The notes under the pieces were generated by a model. It made no database searches, was not told the DNA's origin, and saw nothing but the letters and a program-made list of their open reading frames with translations. From the NCBI GenBank assembly GCA_020747065.1, contig JAGMVK010000026.1, positions 496,001 through 560,000 of the forward strand: a DNA stretch of 64,000 nucleotides, given 5' to 3'. The stretch is from Cadophora sp. MPI-SDFR-AT-0126. Taxonomy: Eukaryota > Ascomycota > Leotiomycetes > Helotiales > Ploettnerulaceae. The number at the start of each line of letters is the position of its first letter. Within the stretch, counting starts at the first letter, position 1. Shown here piece after piece: positions 26,014 to 37,594 of this stretch. The translations under genes and the position numbers were made by a program.

Positions 26014-26019
26014 TATATA
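26014..26019 (-). promoter_or_regulatory. TATA-like box of the phosphate transporter
   Basis: TATATA lies about 120 bp upstream of the transporter start at 25897. Position and composition suit a fungal TATA element; usage is inferred. Confidence 0.4.
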
Positions 26020-26162
26020 CCCCGATACAGTGCTCGCTCATAAGCTCTACTGATATGCACCTTTACCTCGCTGCACAGCACGTTGTCCTGGGTACTTTCT
26101 AAGGCGTGAAAATCAATCTTTCGACGCCTCTATGCTCGACGACACAGAACACAGCACGCACC

Positions 26163-26168
26163 CACGTG
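26163..26168. promoter_or_regulatory. candidate PHO box (CACGTG)
   Basis: CACGTG sits inside the 12-bp palindrome ACCCACGTGGGT at 26160-26171, about 265 bp upstream of the transporter start. Pho4 in yeast and NUC-1 in Neurospora bind CACGTG-type sites. A second CACGTG is at 26854-26859. Function here is inferred from the neighbour. Confidence 0.5.
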
Positions 26169-26269
26169 GGTTCGTTCCCATGAACTTTCGCACTGAGGGA
26201 TGGACAGGCTGCGGGATGTGGCGTTAATACCAAGAGACCGGGCGGAGAGAAGAGTCCAAAATGAAGTCT

Positions 26270-26303
26270 GGGCAAGGCTGGGCAAGGCTCGGCAAGGCTG
26301 GGC
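26270..26303 (+). repeat. short tandem repeat, GGGCAAGGCT unit
   Basis: Three full 10-bp units and part of a fourth are seen, with one G/C change. It is intergenic and has no evident function. Confidence 0.7.
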
Positions 26304-27453
26304 ATCAGACACAATTTTGGTGTGGAATGATAGTGAGAGAGCACATGGCTATACTGTGAGTGGATGGAATCGCTGGAATGTCACTGGGAACCCTGTCTGG
26401 ACGCCGATTCGCCAAGGCTTGGAACTCAGCCAGGGACGGGGCTGTTCGACCAATAAGTTCCCCCTCACCTTCTGGGTCCACACTAATCGGCCCAATCGAC
26501 AACCCTAAACCGACCCATCAGACACCACTGATCCACTGCCAGTACTGGGACGCTGGCCCTCTGTTTCGGGGACCCCCGCCCTAAAGGTTTCTTTTCCGGC
26601 CGAGGCCTCCAGGGCCTTCCACTTAGGGACCATAGTACGGGCAAGCGCTGAAAAGCGTAAGAGCGCTTGCAAATACTTTTCTGTCGCGTCCGTCAAATCT
26701 GATGCTCTAGGGTCTCGAGTGTGTCAAGAAAATAAGATCCCGCAACCCTCGCCACACAATGAGCTGAGGAGAATACGCCCAATAATCTGGCAATTCATGG
26801 TAGGCTCACTCACTCGCCGCTTGGCAAGTATCAGATCCTCATGAGATCGCACCCACGTGTATAATGGTGACGCCGTTACTTGCTGCTTTGCCAGACTTCT
26901 GATTTGGGTTTGTGAGACTTTGAGGGCTTCTGGAAGGTCTGATTTCTGCCTCTCCCGATATGGTGTGTATGAAGAAGGGATGGAGACTGCCTGTTGTACT
27001 GCATTGCATTGCCTTCCATGTCTTGGGAAGAGCAGAGGCAAGACGTCTTGTTTCGATGCCAACGGCCACCCAAGAATCCATGAGATCTTCCCAAGAGGTC
27101 TTCTTTGAATGCCAATTCTCTTCCGCGAACGATCGTCACGTCCACGCCTTTCACATCGAGCCAATGGTAGTTGCCACGCCGCCAAACACTCAATTCGTGG
27201 TTTGCGTGATTAAGAGACTTTCAGTGGTTGCAAATATGCCCAGATGTCAGACGAGCGTGTAAATGAGTATCCCACAACCAACGGCGCATCCCCCTTCCAA
27301 ATCATCTGTTCACCGAAATCAACGCCACAATAGCACTCTCGAATGTCTTGTTCGGGTTCCGGTCATGGCCGCACTAATCTCGTGTCTGTGAGTGTACACA
27401 GCAGACGACTCGTCTGAAGCTGCCAGGACAACCAAATCACATTACCTGTCCAT

Positions 27454-28247
27454 CTATCCCATCAAAGCCATTGCTCCGACCGCAGCCACACCCCCAAGCA
27501 CGAACTGAGCATTCCCAGTCAGAACAGGAGCTCCAGCCGTACTCGTGCTCGTTCCCGTACTAGACGCCCCTGTCTGCGCAACACCCGATCTTGCTGATGA
27601 TGTCGAAGTCGAAGTCTGCGAACTCCTCCCCGCACTCGTCGTCGTAGAAGCCGCGGTGCTACCCGTCCCGACAGCCGCACCAGCCGTAAGAAACACAGGC
27701 ATATATTGGAAGTCTGTCCCGGTGTAGGTTTCTGTCGACTGGCCGGGGAAATTGGCATCGCTTCCTCCGAAGGATTCGACGCAGACGGCGGAGACAGTAG
27801 AGTCGAGGGAGCAGTCTATGCGGGCGGTGCTGTAATGAACATGTCAGCTTTGGATACTGCAGAGCATATCGGGGCCAGAGATGGAGAGCAAACATACAAA
27901 GCCAATACACCGTCGTCGCCATTTTCCGCTGGCATGGTATATCTCGCCGTCGCTGCATTCTCTGTGATTGTGAACTGGCCCCGGAATCCGCACTCTTCAC
28001 CTGGGTTGACGCATTGGAGGGCGTAGGTTGTCAGGGACGAAGCCTGGTTTGACGATTAGGGCTTGCAGCTTGAAATTGGGTGGAGTTTAAGTGATAAGGA
28101 GAGAGATGCACGTACAGTACCAACGATCTCGCCAATGAGGGACTGCGTGTCTGCGCCTGGTATATAGAGATTGACTGTGCTGGTTTGCGCGAGAGAAAGG
28201 CTGGCAAGGGTAAGGGTTGCGATACTTTTGCTGCTGGAGGAGAACAT
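27454..28247 (-). CDS. GPI-anchored-type surface protein
   Basis: Three exons (28247-28116, 28043-27898, 27829-27454) give 217 residues. The N-terminus is a signal peptide ending near SLAQ, followed by TVNLYIPGADTQSLIG. That start resembles a common fungal family of secreted GPI-anchored proteins of unknown function. The middle has four cysteines (YALQCV, EECGF, RIDCSL, AVCVES). About 60 residues rich in Ser and Thr follow, then a small-residue site (AGAP) and a hydrophobic tail (FVLGGVAAVGAMALMG) typical of GPI attachment signals. It is probably exported to the plasma membrane or wall. Splice phases agree at both introns (72 and 68 nt). Confidence 0.85.
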
Positions 28248-29138
28248 CGTGATGTTGTGAAGTGTCGGTAGCTGAGGTTCTGCAGGTGAGTTTGAAAGAA
28301 AGAGAAACGTGGAGGAGAGCGAATGGGAAAGAGCACTTGAACGAATGTGGAGTATTGACGAAAAGCGTGCGAAAAGGGATGTGACGAGGGAGAAATACGA
28401 AAGACGTGACCCCTTTGCATTGACAATTTCTGAGATCGCCACTGCTAGTTGATCAATCACCTTGCCTTGCTTACAGTACAGTACAGGGCAGAAACGGCAC
28501 AGTAGTTCGAAACAAATCGGCCTTATTCATGAAAGATGGCCGGTTTTCTCTCTTACTCCGACGCGACCGGCTTCGCGTCTTAAAGGAGGGAGGGATGAAG
28601 ACGGAAACGGTATTAGTTGATTGAATGATGTATGAGGGGAGGAAGGTCAAGAAGGTTCATGGCGACTCTAGATCGTGGAAAGCTTGTTACACGTGACCGT
28701 GTTGTTAGCGTGTTCTTGCTCTGTGACCCCCACCTGTGCCATGTTCTGACATTTCCTCTCCCACAGTTTTTGGACAAAAAACACAGTCAGTCAATAACAG
28801 GTTTGCTAGCTCTTCCCCTCCTTCCGTCTGGCAGCTGTCCCAGCTAGCTTTATGCATGATACAGTCACAAAATGATCAATCACCAATATCATTGAAGGCA
28901 TATATTCTGTTCTAGCACTGGACTAGCTACCTTACCTGTGTAGACTTGACCACGTCTACTTTTGCTTAAGTTTTCCTCTTGACATTATCCTGCTCGAGTT
29001 TCTGGAAGATGAGACTGCTCGCGTTAGAGTGGTGAGAGCAGTGTCTGTTGATTATCATGATGGGAAGCTTTTATTTACGATTAAGCCAAGTGTTCGGGGG
29101 GGTTGTGCTCTCTATTTTCGGTATTCGGGTCGATTATG
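28248..29138. other. promoter region of the GPI-type protein gene
   Basis: This gene-free stretch separates two minus-strand genes. No repeat or RNA is noted. Confidence 0.5.
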
Positions 29139-30627
29139 TTACATCTTGTACCGCCGATCTGGTTGAATATCCGTCCCTGCGACAGTCGTGTAGATATTAG
29201 CATTTAACCTTGACTTGATGCGGGAACGTCGACGCAAAGACAAATTCGGAGAGGGGATCTTAGGTTGCTGAAGCACTCACATTCCTTAACATCACCAAAA
29301 TCCATGACCTTATTTGGGCCACCCATCCTATCCTGTACATCACTCCAATCCCTATTCACCGCCGTCTCCGGCCTCCACCTAAATGCCTCCTTCAATTTCT
29401 CATCCAAGCACCCCTCCATAACATCAGCAATAAAGCCTCCCACACTGGTAATGTGCATAAACCCATGTCCACTCCCCCCAATGCCTAGAACCAAACTCTT
29501 AAACTCCGGATGTCTATCAATCAGAAAATTGCGATCAGGCGTATCAGCACACCAGCAGATCCTCGCAAACGAGAACGGCCGTTCAGCAAGCTGCGGCATA
29601 GTATGGTGCAGGAACTCGCGCACCCGAAGTTCAGCTTCTTTGGGAATCTGGTTTTTAGCGAAGGGAATGTTGACTTTCTCGCCGGAGGTGTTGGTGCTCC
29701 AGTTGCAGTAGCCTGGATGCTCGTCGCATATCTTCAATTCGCCTTTCTCGGCGTCTGGTTCCATGAAGAAGCCGCTTTCAAGATTGAAGAGTACCGGTAG
29801 GTTTTTATAGAGTGCGCATTCTTCTTTGGTCATCTGGATGTGAGCAAGTGTCCAAGCTGTGGGACGCAATTGGTCTTTGACGTCGAGGAGACTAGGTGCT
29901 GTAGCGCCTGCTGCTAGAATTGTAGTTTCTGCACGGTGGCGAGTTCCTTCTGCTGTTTCGGCGCCGACTACGTCTCCTTCTTCTACGAGCAGAGTTTTGA
30001 CGTCGCCTTGAGGGCCGGTTATGAACTTGACGCCCAATCGATGTGCCTCATGGAATGCACTCATCAATGCGCCGCGGGCAAAGACCCATCCTGCACCGGT
30101 CTTTTTGAAGCCTCCTTTCCAGCCTGGGAAGTCTCCTGTTAGGATCCCCTCTGGCATGATTGCCCGGAATTGCTCGGGCGTGTCAATCCATTCAAACTCG
30201 GGGTTGTCGTGGATCTTTTCGTGCTTGGTCAGTTGCTCTAGTCCTTCGGGTGTGTGAGCACAGATGGCATAGCCTGTATTGTGATAGTAAGGCATGAAGA
30301 CTGGATCGTGTAGCCAACCGTCTGTTGCTAGACGTCGAAGATTCTCGGCGAGGGAGTCATCGAATTCGCCACTTGATGAGCCTATTATTTTCCGTGACAT
30401 GAGATTGGAGATCTAGAGCAAACGTGGGGGAGTGATTTCTTGCCTTCTTCTATGATTTTGTTGATGTCATTGCCTGCTGATATTGGCGAGGGGAGTTCAT
30501 ATGAATCAAGGACGGTTATATTTTTGTAGCCTCGCCGGGCAAGGTGTAGTGCTGTAGAGCATCCCCAAGTTCCAGCACCTATGATGAGGATAGAAGAGTC
30601 GTACTTTAGGACTGTTGAGGGAGGCAT
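29139..30627 (-). CDS. fructosyl amino acid oxidase (amadoriase)
   Basis: This flavoenzyme oxidises fructosyl amino acids to glucosone, free amino acid and H2O2. Three exons (30627-30444, 30381-29281, 29176-29139) give 440 residues, the normal family size. The FAD-binding Rossmann motif IIGAGTWGCSTALHLARRG is at residues 15-33. AGNDINKII follows, then DPVFMPYYHNTGY. Near the C-terminus are CWCADTPDRNFLID and LGIGGSGHGFMH, the segments around the covalent flavin site in this family. The first intron begins with GC (GCAAGA) and ends TAG; it is the only junction I found that restores the family sequence. The last exon is only 38 nt. The C-terminal YKM is a poor match to a peroxisomal signal, though many homologues are peroxisomal. 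Confidence 0.9.
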
Positions 30628-31684
30628 GATGAGACCTTTAGAAGAATTTAAATGTTATTCTAAGATGAAAAACACCATATGAGCAGACTCAAAGAGGATG
30701 GACGAAATGACTTCAAATGAGGCTTTTGTTGTTAGCAATTCGAAGTCTTAGTAGTATGAGTAGAAGGTCAGTCGGTACCCGGCCCATGGACGATCGGCAT
30801 TAACCCCACCTTTGCCTATGCAATGATACTCTGCATCCAGTACATGATAGAAGCAATGCTGAGCGTTCAATGAAACACAACTGGCAGGACAGAAGGTTGA
30901 TGTGCTCAGTGTATGCAGAATACAGAAAGCAATTAATAATATATTAGGCTCGCAAGTTTCCAAAGAAGAAGAAAACTTCTCAAAAACAGCAGCAATTGAC
31001 ATTTATCGCGAATTGAGTGGAAATTACAAGATCTCAGAAGAAGCAGTATCAAAGAATTTTCCGGGGCATCAACAGAATACTGGATGCAGTAAGTAAAGTA
31101 ATATGGACTGCGCAACGCTGAGGTAATGTGGGAAACGTAGGGGGGGGGTTGATGTTAAATCAGAGGGCATTCTTTGAGTACAATGCTTGCTACTCCGTAA
31201 CAGCAGACAATCCAGGATAATCTGGGAAAAGAAAGGACGCCCAAAGATCCAATGCAATTATCAAAGCTGTTCAATTAGGTGTGTGGTAGAAGATGGAATG
31301 GACGAGAGAACAAGCCGGGATCCAGAGGAGGTGGGTAATCCCCACTGACCAGCTCGAATATGGTTTAGCTGCCGGCGCCAAAGAAGCTTGGCGGTTGACG
31401 TTTTCGACGTTTTTGACGTTGTTGACACCAGACGATCAGACAACACTCGACGTGATGTGGTAAGACATTTGCTCCATTCGACCTCTTGCGTACAGTGCTT
31501 TCTTCGCTTGTATATTTTTGATAAACTTGCATGCTTCTTTCATGATACCCATTATATCCTTTCTGTTCTTCTCACCTTTTGAGCCAAACGTCAACCCAAA
31601 CAATAACTTCCTACGATCCAGCTTCTCGTCACAACTTCTTCAAAGCTAAGAACAATAATCTCCAATCATCTGCACCTCCCTACA
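30628..31684. other. divergent promoter region
   Basis: This is shared upstream DNA of the amadoriase (minus) and the CorA transporter (plus). It contains a run of about nine G at 31140. No gene is supported. Confidence 0.5.
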
Positions 31685-33586
31685 ATGACAGATCGAGTCC
31701 CACCGACCGGACGAGGCTCTTCGGACGCGTCTCCTGCAGTCAACCCGATGCCTTCTCCCACTCATGTCAATTTTGATCTCGAGGCTGGGGAGGGAGAGCC
31801 TCGTCCTCCTACTGCGATAAATGCCGATAGAGTTAGACGAAGTACTTCTGTCAAATCTAGTTCAATCAGGGGTATAGTACAATCGCCCACCATGCTGCGC
31901 CGCCGCAATCGTTCGAATACTGCAAAGTCCATCGCAACCGTCGACGTTCCATCGATGCAACCCAACTGGCAGGCAGGCCAGGAGCCCGGACTCGACCCCT
32001 CGAAAACCAATGGTGGCAGAAATGAACTCCCCACATTCCACGAGCAGTGCCAAATAACAATTGTAGACTTCAGTGAAGATAACATGGTTGGGTATGAATT
32101 GGACAATGAACAGCTCATCAAATTCCTGGACGAGAAACAACAAGCATGGGTAAAATGTCGTTGGATAAATGTCAACGGACTGAGTTGGGATGTCATACAA
32201 GCGCTTGGGCAATATAAAAAGCTACACCGGCTGGCAATTGAGGATATGCTCAATGCAAACAACCGAACGAAGGCAGATTGGTATTATGTTAAACGCCTTG
32301 AGTTGGATTTTGCTAATAAATTAGAATAGGTACGCCGACCATACCTTCATGGTGCTTACCCTACAGAAATTAATTCACTTACACCCCGATGCGGACGATA
32401 GCGATTCGGACGATGGGGATATGGACAGTATCAGGAGACCGAAACGAAGCCGATTCGGCAAATTTGTCCACAATATGTTCTCTGGGTCCAAGTCGGAGAG
32501 TAATTCTCAGGAGAAGAGCATGATCACAGGAGAGAACGATCCTGATATTGGTATTGTTACTGGGCACACCGAGGGTGCCATCGAACCTCATCTGCAGAAT
32601 CTGAAAACTCTTCAGCGATACCAGGGAGGTCCCAATAAGGAGCGCGTGGAGTTCATGGAGAAAAATTCACCCCTGACATCTAGAAAGTATGCTGTTAGCG
32701 CGGAGCAAGTGTCAATCTTCTTGACGTCTGGTGAGATTCATTTTCGGCTGTGTGATAGATAGGCAACTGATTTATCTTAGACAACACCGTCATCTCATTT
32801 TTTGAAGCCTCTGCCGACGACATTGAAGAGCCAATTATTCAACGACTCAAAACCCCGGGTACCATCCTCCGGCAATCTTGCGATGCGTCAATGATCGTTC
32901 AGGCAATTCTAGATGCAATCATCGATCTCGCAATCCCTGTTACAACTACTTACCAGGATGTCATTGGTGATCTCGAACTTGATGTCTTGACTCAACCAGA
33001 TCTCAGGCATACGACTCTCTTGTACGTCATCACCAGTGAGATTATGACGTTTAGAAGCTTTGTCAACCCAGTTGCGAATCTCATCAACGCCCTTCGAGAC
33101 CATAGAGGCGCCGGAGCACGCAGCGATGCCAACAACTCCGCCAAAACAGTCCACCTCTCCTCCATGGCACAAACCTACCTCGGCGACGTCGAAGATCATA
33201 TTATCCTCATCACCGAGTCACTCGATCAGATGCGCCGCGCCTGCGACAACATGATCGACCTGCTCTTCAACACGATTGCAACGTACACCAACGAAACGCT
33301 GAAACAGCTTACAAACATTACGATCATCTTCCTGCCCCTGACATTCCTGACTGGGTATTTCGGGATGAACATCGAACCGTTCCCTGCGCTTAATCATGGC
33401 GAGGGTTACTTCTGGAAAATTGCTGTGCCGGTTGCTGTTGGTACTGCGTTGTTTTTGATGCGAGATAGCATTATGTGGTGGTTGAAAAATCATGTGAAGA
33501 GGAGAGGAATCTCGAGACGGAGAAGAGGACGTTTGGAGGGAGAGGCTGAGTCTCGAAAGGCTGCCGAGGCGAAGAGGCGGATGTGA
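31685..33586 (+). CDS. CorA-type magnesium/divalent cation transporter
   Basis: Three exons (31685-32280, 32330-32730, 32781-33586) give 600 residues. The CorA signature YFGMN has GMN at 527-529, at the end of the first membrane helix; a second helix (about 542-566) follows, and the tail is strongly basic. A long hydrophilic N-terminal extension with RRRNRS resembles fungal Alr/Mnr2 proteins. The cytosolic domain includes [18 protein letters not shown], typical of the family, and an acidic insert ([11 protein letters not shown]). It should import or redistribute Mg2+. Plasma-membrane versus vacuolar location cannot be told from the sequence. Confidence 0.93.
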
Positions 33587-34064
33587 TCATTATGCGCTTG
33601 GATGAAATTCAGGCTGGGAGCGCAATGCCGGTATAGAGAGATGGACTAAATAATGATTGGAATACATAGACGAGAACTTTGAGAAGGCGCGAAGTACAGC
33701 TACACTCGACAGATTTGGTAGAGATACCCCCAATGAAATCTGTAATGTATTCCATCCCTTGTATCTCGCTCCTCCTTCCTCTTCTACCCCTGCTGCACTA
33801 ACTGTACAGGAACAACTTCATAGCCCTTGCCCATACCAACTACTCCCGCAGCCCAAGAAACATATAATCCCCTCCTCTCCCACATCATCTTTCACACCTT
33901 TCGCACCACAAACTCATCACTCAAGACGCTACACACCATTTGCACCCCTGCACACCGAACCAACCAGACGAACGAAAACAAGTCGCCCTTCGCTTAACCC
34001 ACCGCCTCACTTTTCAGACCGCCCTGCAACAACGCCCGACCAGAACGCCCTCCAGCTGCACACA
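33587..34064. other. intergenic region
   Basis: This lies between the CorA gene and the C2H2 gene. A frame open from 33657 runs into the C2H2 protein but is Pro/Thr/His-rich and low complexity, so I treat it as 5' leader. Confidence 0.45.
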
Positions 34065-35223
34065 ATGGACGCCACCCTGCCGCAAATGCCATCCTTCAAT
34101 TTCGATAGGCTGGACCCGTTCGCCCTCGAGCAGACCTTGGCTTACTTCAGGGAGAATCCTGGGCAGCCAGTCTGGGAGGATTACGACAACATTGGTCGGG
34201 GGATGTATACCAACATGTTGGAGAGGGATGACGGGATGGATGATTGGGTGATGGCAGATGGGGTTCAGGGGGTTCAGGCTGGGTTGCAGGATGCGGCGGA
34301 AACTGCGAGGTATTTTTTTTTTATAAATGGAGCTAACAGGGCGAAGGCCCCTCATACCGAACACTCCGATCATCATGAGAGAAGTCTCTATCGCTGGGCT
34401 GCAGTGCACATGGGAAGGATGTGATATTGTTTCTGACTCTACTGGAATCCTCTCATCCCACTTGGAAAGCCACGCCCTGGGAGCATGCGAGCGTTGGACT
34501 CGGCATTCCGGATGCGTCTGGCAGGGCTGCCAGTCAAAAGCTACATTCGAGACAGCCGGAGCCTATAAGAAGCATTTGAAGAACATTCATACGCAGCCTA
34601 TCATCTGTACCAAGACCAAATGCTCATATAGGAAACCATTTCGAAACGAGGCAGATTTGGAACGTCATCAGGCGACCATTCATCTAGGAGTAGAGAAATT
34701 CTGGTGTCCCTACGCCAACTGCCCATCAGAGACCCAGACCTTCAAAAGGAAGGACAAGCTGCTTCTACACATCCGAGAGACCGTGCATGAGAATGATGAC
34801 TACTGCCCCTTCCAGCACTGTGAAGCGAAGCAAAGGGATACTGCCACGCCTTTTACCACCCGCAGGGGTATTAGCTCCCATTTTACTAAAATCCATGAAC
34901 CAAATCCAGAACAGGGACTTCGGTGTGCTCTTGGATCTTGTGGTAGCAACGCAACTCGGGATGTTTGGTACCAAACGGGCCTTCACGATCACCTCGAAAC
35001 TTGTCATGGCATCGAGTTTCATTTGGCTTGGGTAATCTTGGAAAATCTTCGAGATTCTGGATCGAAAGTGCTCTTGGTTGATCATTTCACTCATCCGGAT
35101 CCCGACCAGTCCAACCGTAGCTATACCGGTCCCTGGCATGATTGCACCGTCTGTGCTCAAGCCCCGACTGAGAACCGAACATCCTTCAACGGACAAATCG
35201 ATGGAGGGAAGTGCACGGTCTGA
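34065..35223 (+). CDS. C2H2 zinc finger protein, multiple fingers
   Basis: Two exons (34065-34309, 34347-35223) give 373 residues. The 37-nt intron contains a run of ten T and is unusually short, but it keeps phase. At least four Cys/His units are visible: CTWEGC with HLESH, CVWQGC with HLKNIH, CTKTKC with HQATIH, and CPYANC with HIRETVH. More Cys/His pairs follow (CPFQHC, CALGSC with HLETCH). Such tandem arrays occur in fungal regulators and RNA-binding proteins. The start could be earlier (33657), but the upstream part is low complexity. It may be nuclear; the target is unknown. Frameshift in the T run rather than splicing remains possible. Confidence 0.75.
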
Positions 35224-36202
35224 TTTCGTTTGTTGAAGATACATCTCCCTTGACGGCCTTTTTCTTTTGTTGTTTTCGATGCCTGGAACTCTCTTTGCTT
35301 GTCCTTTGATCATGTCGGGATGGAGGACTTGGCAGCTCTTGATGCTTTTGATTTGCCTTTCTCTTCGGATCGAGTTGCTTGAGTCTGAGGTTTGCTTTGC
35401 TCTTCATATAGGTTTTCTTCGACATATGAGATAAAATGGAACTAGTTTTCTTACCTTAATCACCCGTGACTTTCGCGACAAACGGAACTTGAAGATGGCT
35501 GATGCTAAAGAAACAATCCTAGCGAAAGGAGGCCAAGAACGCTAATCAGAATAGTATCAGCCATATACTAAGAACGACCCAAAGTATGAAGTCGATCCAG
35601 GGTAAGACATGAAACCTTCAATCATCGAGCAAATAGCAAAAGGCACGCTCCGATCCGATCTTGTCTGAAATCCAAGCCTCACCTCGGAGCAGAGTTGAAG
35701 GAGGGAAGACAGGAGGGGAAAAAACTTCGGAGGAAACGTCACTGACGGGCTAATTCAATTATTACAATAGTTTTTGGCATTCTAAAGAGTAAACTTGGTA
35801 TGGGTTGAGTATTCGTTTACCTCCGTGGGGTTAAGTGAGTGGGAAGATTCCAGATGGTTCGGTACGGTATCAAAGTCAATCGGGAGTGAAATAGTGGGGT
35901 GCTCGTTCGCTAATTTTCAGGGGGCGGGGTAGACACTGAGTTGAAGTGGAGGAGAGGCTTATCAGGCATGGAATTCACTAACACCGCAGAGGTGCTGAAG
36001 GTTGTTTTGTTTTCGAAAATATCATATTTTGAAAACTTGAGCTGATAGGACTGTATTTCCTAGTTTTGGAGAGCATAAATTCATCCCACTCTTGCTGACA
36101 AGCCTCGTTGAAACCAGCGCTGAGACACGAACAATGACGCGTTTGAGATGAATTAGCAAATAACAACAAATGGAAATCAATAAAATTTATCAAATACGAG
36201 AA

Positions 36203-36366
36203 TACTTGGTAGTTGGGATAAATAAACCCCTACCCTGAAGGTGTGGTTCTAGGAGCTTCTCCCCCACAAATGGACCAACGCTGATGAAATGATTGGACAC
36301 AGGTCCTTGCTGAGGCTCGTGCTGATAGAGACAGGGTAGGGGTTTATTTACCCTGAATACCAAGTA
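36203..36366. mobile_element. MITE-like element with 35-bp terminal inverted repeats
   Basis: The left end 36203-36237 and right end 36332-36366 are inverted copies matching at 31 of 35 positions, with 19 uninterrupted matches at the inner side (CAGGGTAGGGGTTTATTTA). Both outer ends begin with TA, which fits a TA target duplication of the Tc1/mariner group. The 94-bp core has no coding capacity. Confidence 0.75.
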
Positions 36367-36680
36367 GTCAACCAGAGCCTTCGAAATATGACGCGCGCTG
36401 AGGACTAAAGCAACATTCAAGGTACGATCTTCCTTCCATGTGGTTGGCACTCGCTCCGCGGCCAAATCACCTTTGCCGCGAAGCTGAGCCGGAGGATACT
36501 TCTAGAAGCGCTTCACTCCACTCGTGTTGCTGAAACTTCGCACTTACAATAACGGTGGTAGAAGCGTAAGGATCTTGTAAGCAGGGCGATACTGTGACAG
36601 TGACGTCTCCACTCTGCCCACATCGTGTGGGACAAGCGAGAGAATGCTCTGTGGGCGGCCGAAGGAGGACAGATGGCGAG

Positions 36681-36686
36681 TATAAA
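36681..36686 (+). promoter_or_regulatory. TATA box of the GST gene
   Basis: TATAAA lies 131 bp upstream of the GST start codon, a usual distance for fungal promoters. Confidence 0.5.
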
Positions 36687-36816
36687 GGGAGAGAGGTGAA
36701 TTGCGATAACAATCAAAGATAGCAAATTCAATACACGCACCTAAAGCCAGCATAAATACCACTCCAAATCTCTAGAACCTTAACCTCTCAAACAAGAACA
36801 ACACAGCGTAAACAAA

Positions 36817-37594
36817 ATGGGTCTCACCGTCCACGGCTCACCACACTCAACCTGCACGCAACGAGTCCTCACCGCTCTCGCAGAGAAGGGCGTCGAAGCC
36901 GACTTGCGCGCCATCAACTTCGCAGCCGCAGAGCACAAACGCGCCGACTTCCTGAAGCTGCAACCATTCGGAAAGGTGCCCGTTCTCGAGGACGATGGCT
37001 ATTTCGTGTTTGAGAGTCGTGCGATCGCAAAGTATATCGCCAAGAAGTATGCCGGTCAGGGAACGAAGCTCATGCCTGATGAGAGCGATTTGAAGGCGTA
37101 TGGTCTGTTTGAGCAGGTACGTTTGAGCTGATGGAGAGAGAAGGAGGAGGTGAAGGTGAGAAGGGATTTGTGCTGATGATGATTTTGTAGGCTTGCTCGA
37201 TTGAACAGAATTACTTTGATGGCCCGGCGAGTGGGATCTGTTTCGAGAGGGTCTTCAAGCCGTAAGATATTCCCCAGTAAACAAAATAATCAAACAGGTT
37301 GCATGCTAACAGAACAATAGATTGAAGGGACTCGGCCCCACGGACGAAGAGGTCGTCAAGAAGCACGCTGCCAACCTCGATGCCACCTTCGCTGTGTACG
37401 ACGGTATTCTCGCCAAGCAGAAATATCTCGCTGGAGATGAGCTGACATTGGCTGATCTTTTCCACTTGCCATATGGAAAGATGGTCAAGGGACAGGGCTT
37501 TGGAGATATCTTTGCGAAGTATCCCCATGTCAACAAGTGGTTTGATGGTCTAGAGGCGAGGGAGAGTTGGCAGAAGGTGGCTGGTGGAAAGTAA
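36817..37594 (+). CDS. glutathione S-transferase
   Basis: This cytosolic enzyme conjugates glutathione to electrophiles. Three exons (36817-37116, 37191-37261, 37321-37594) give 214 residues, the usual size. The N-terminal thioredoxin-like domain has SPHSTCTQRVLTALAEKG, with the Ser/Thr region near residues 8-13. Next come FGKVPVLEDDG, with the cis-Pro, and FESRAIAKYIAKKYA, the glutathione gamma-glutamyl binding segment. The C-terminal helical domain includes YLAGDELTLADLFHLPYG with the conserved N-cap Asp. The layout is that of phi-like fungal GSTs. The start has an AACAAAATGG context. It may act in detoxification or oxidative stress. Confidence 0.95.

Larger units (their letters stand above)
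25898..27453. other. intergenic region upstream of the phosphate transporter
   Basis: This contains the transporter promoter (see the separate TATA and CACGTG entries) and a short GGCAAGGCT tandem repeat. No coding sequence is supported despite overlapping frames of up to 153 codons on the minus strand. Confidence 0.5.
35224..36816. other. intergenic region with a MITE
   Basis: About 1.6 kb between the C2H2 and GST genes. It holds the miniature element at 36203-36366 and the GST promoter. A 79-codon Lys-rich minus frame at 35186-35425 was not accepted as a gene. Confidence 0.5.

Noticed and set aside
35186..35425. 79-codon Lys-rich minus frame
   Set aside because: It overlaps the 3' end of the C2H2 gene antisense and has no recognisable feature.
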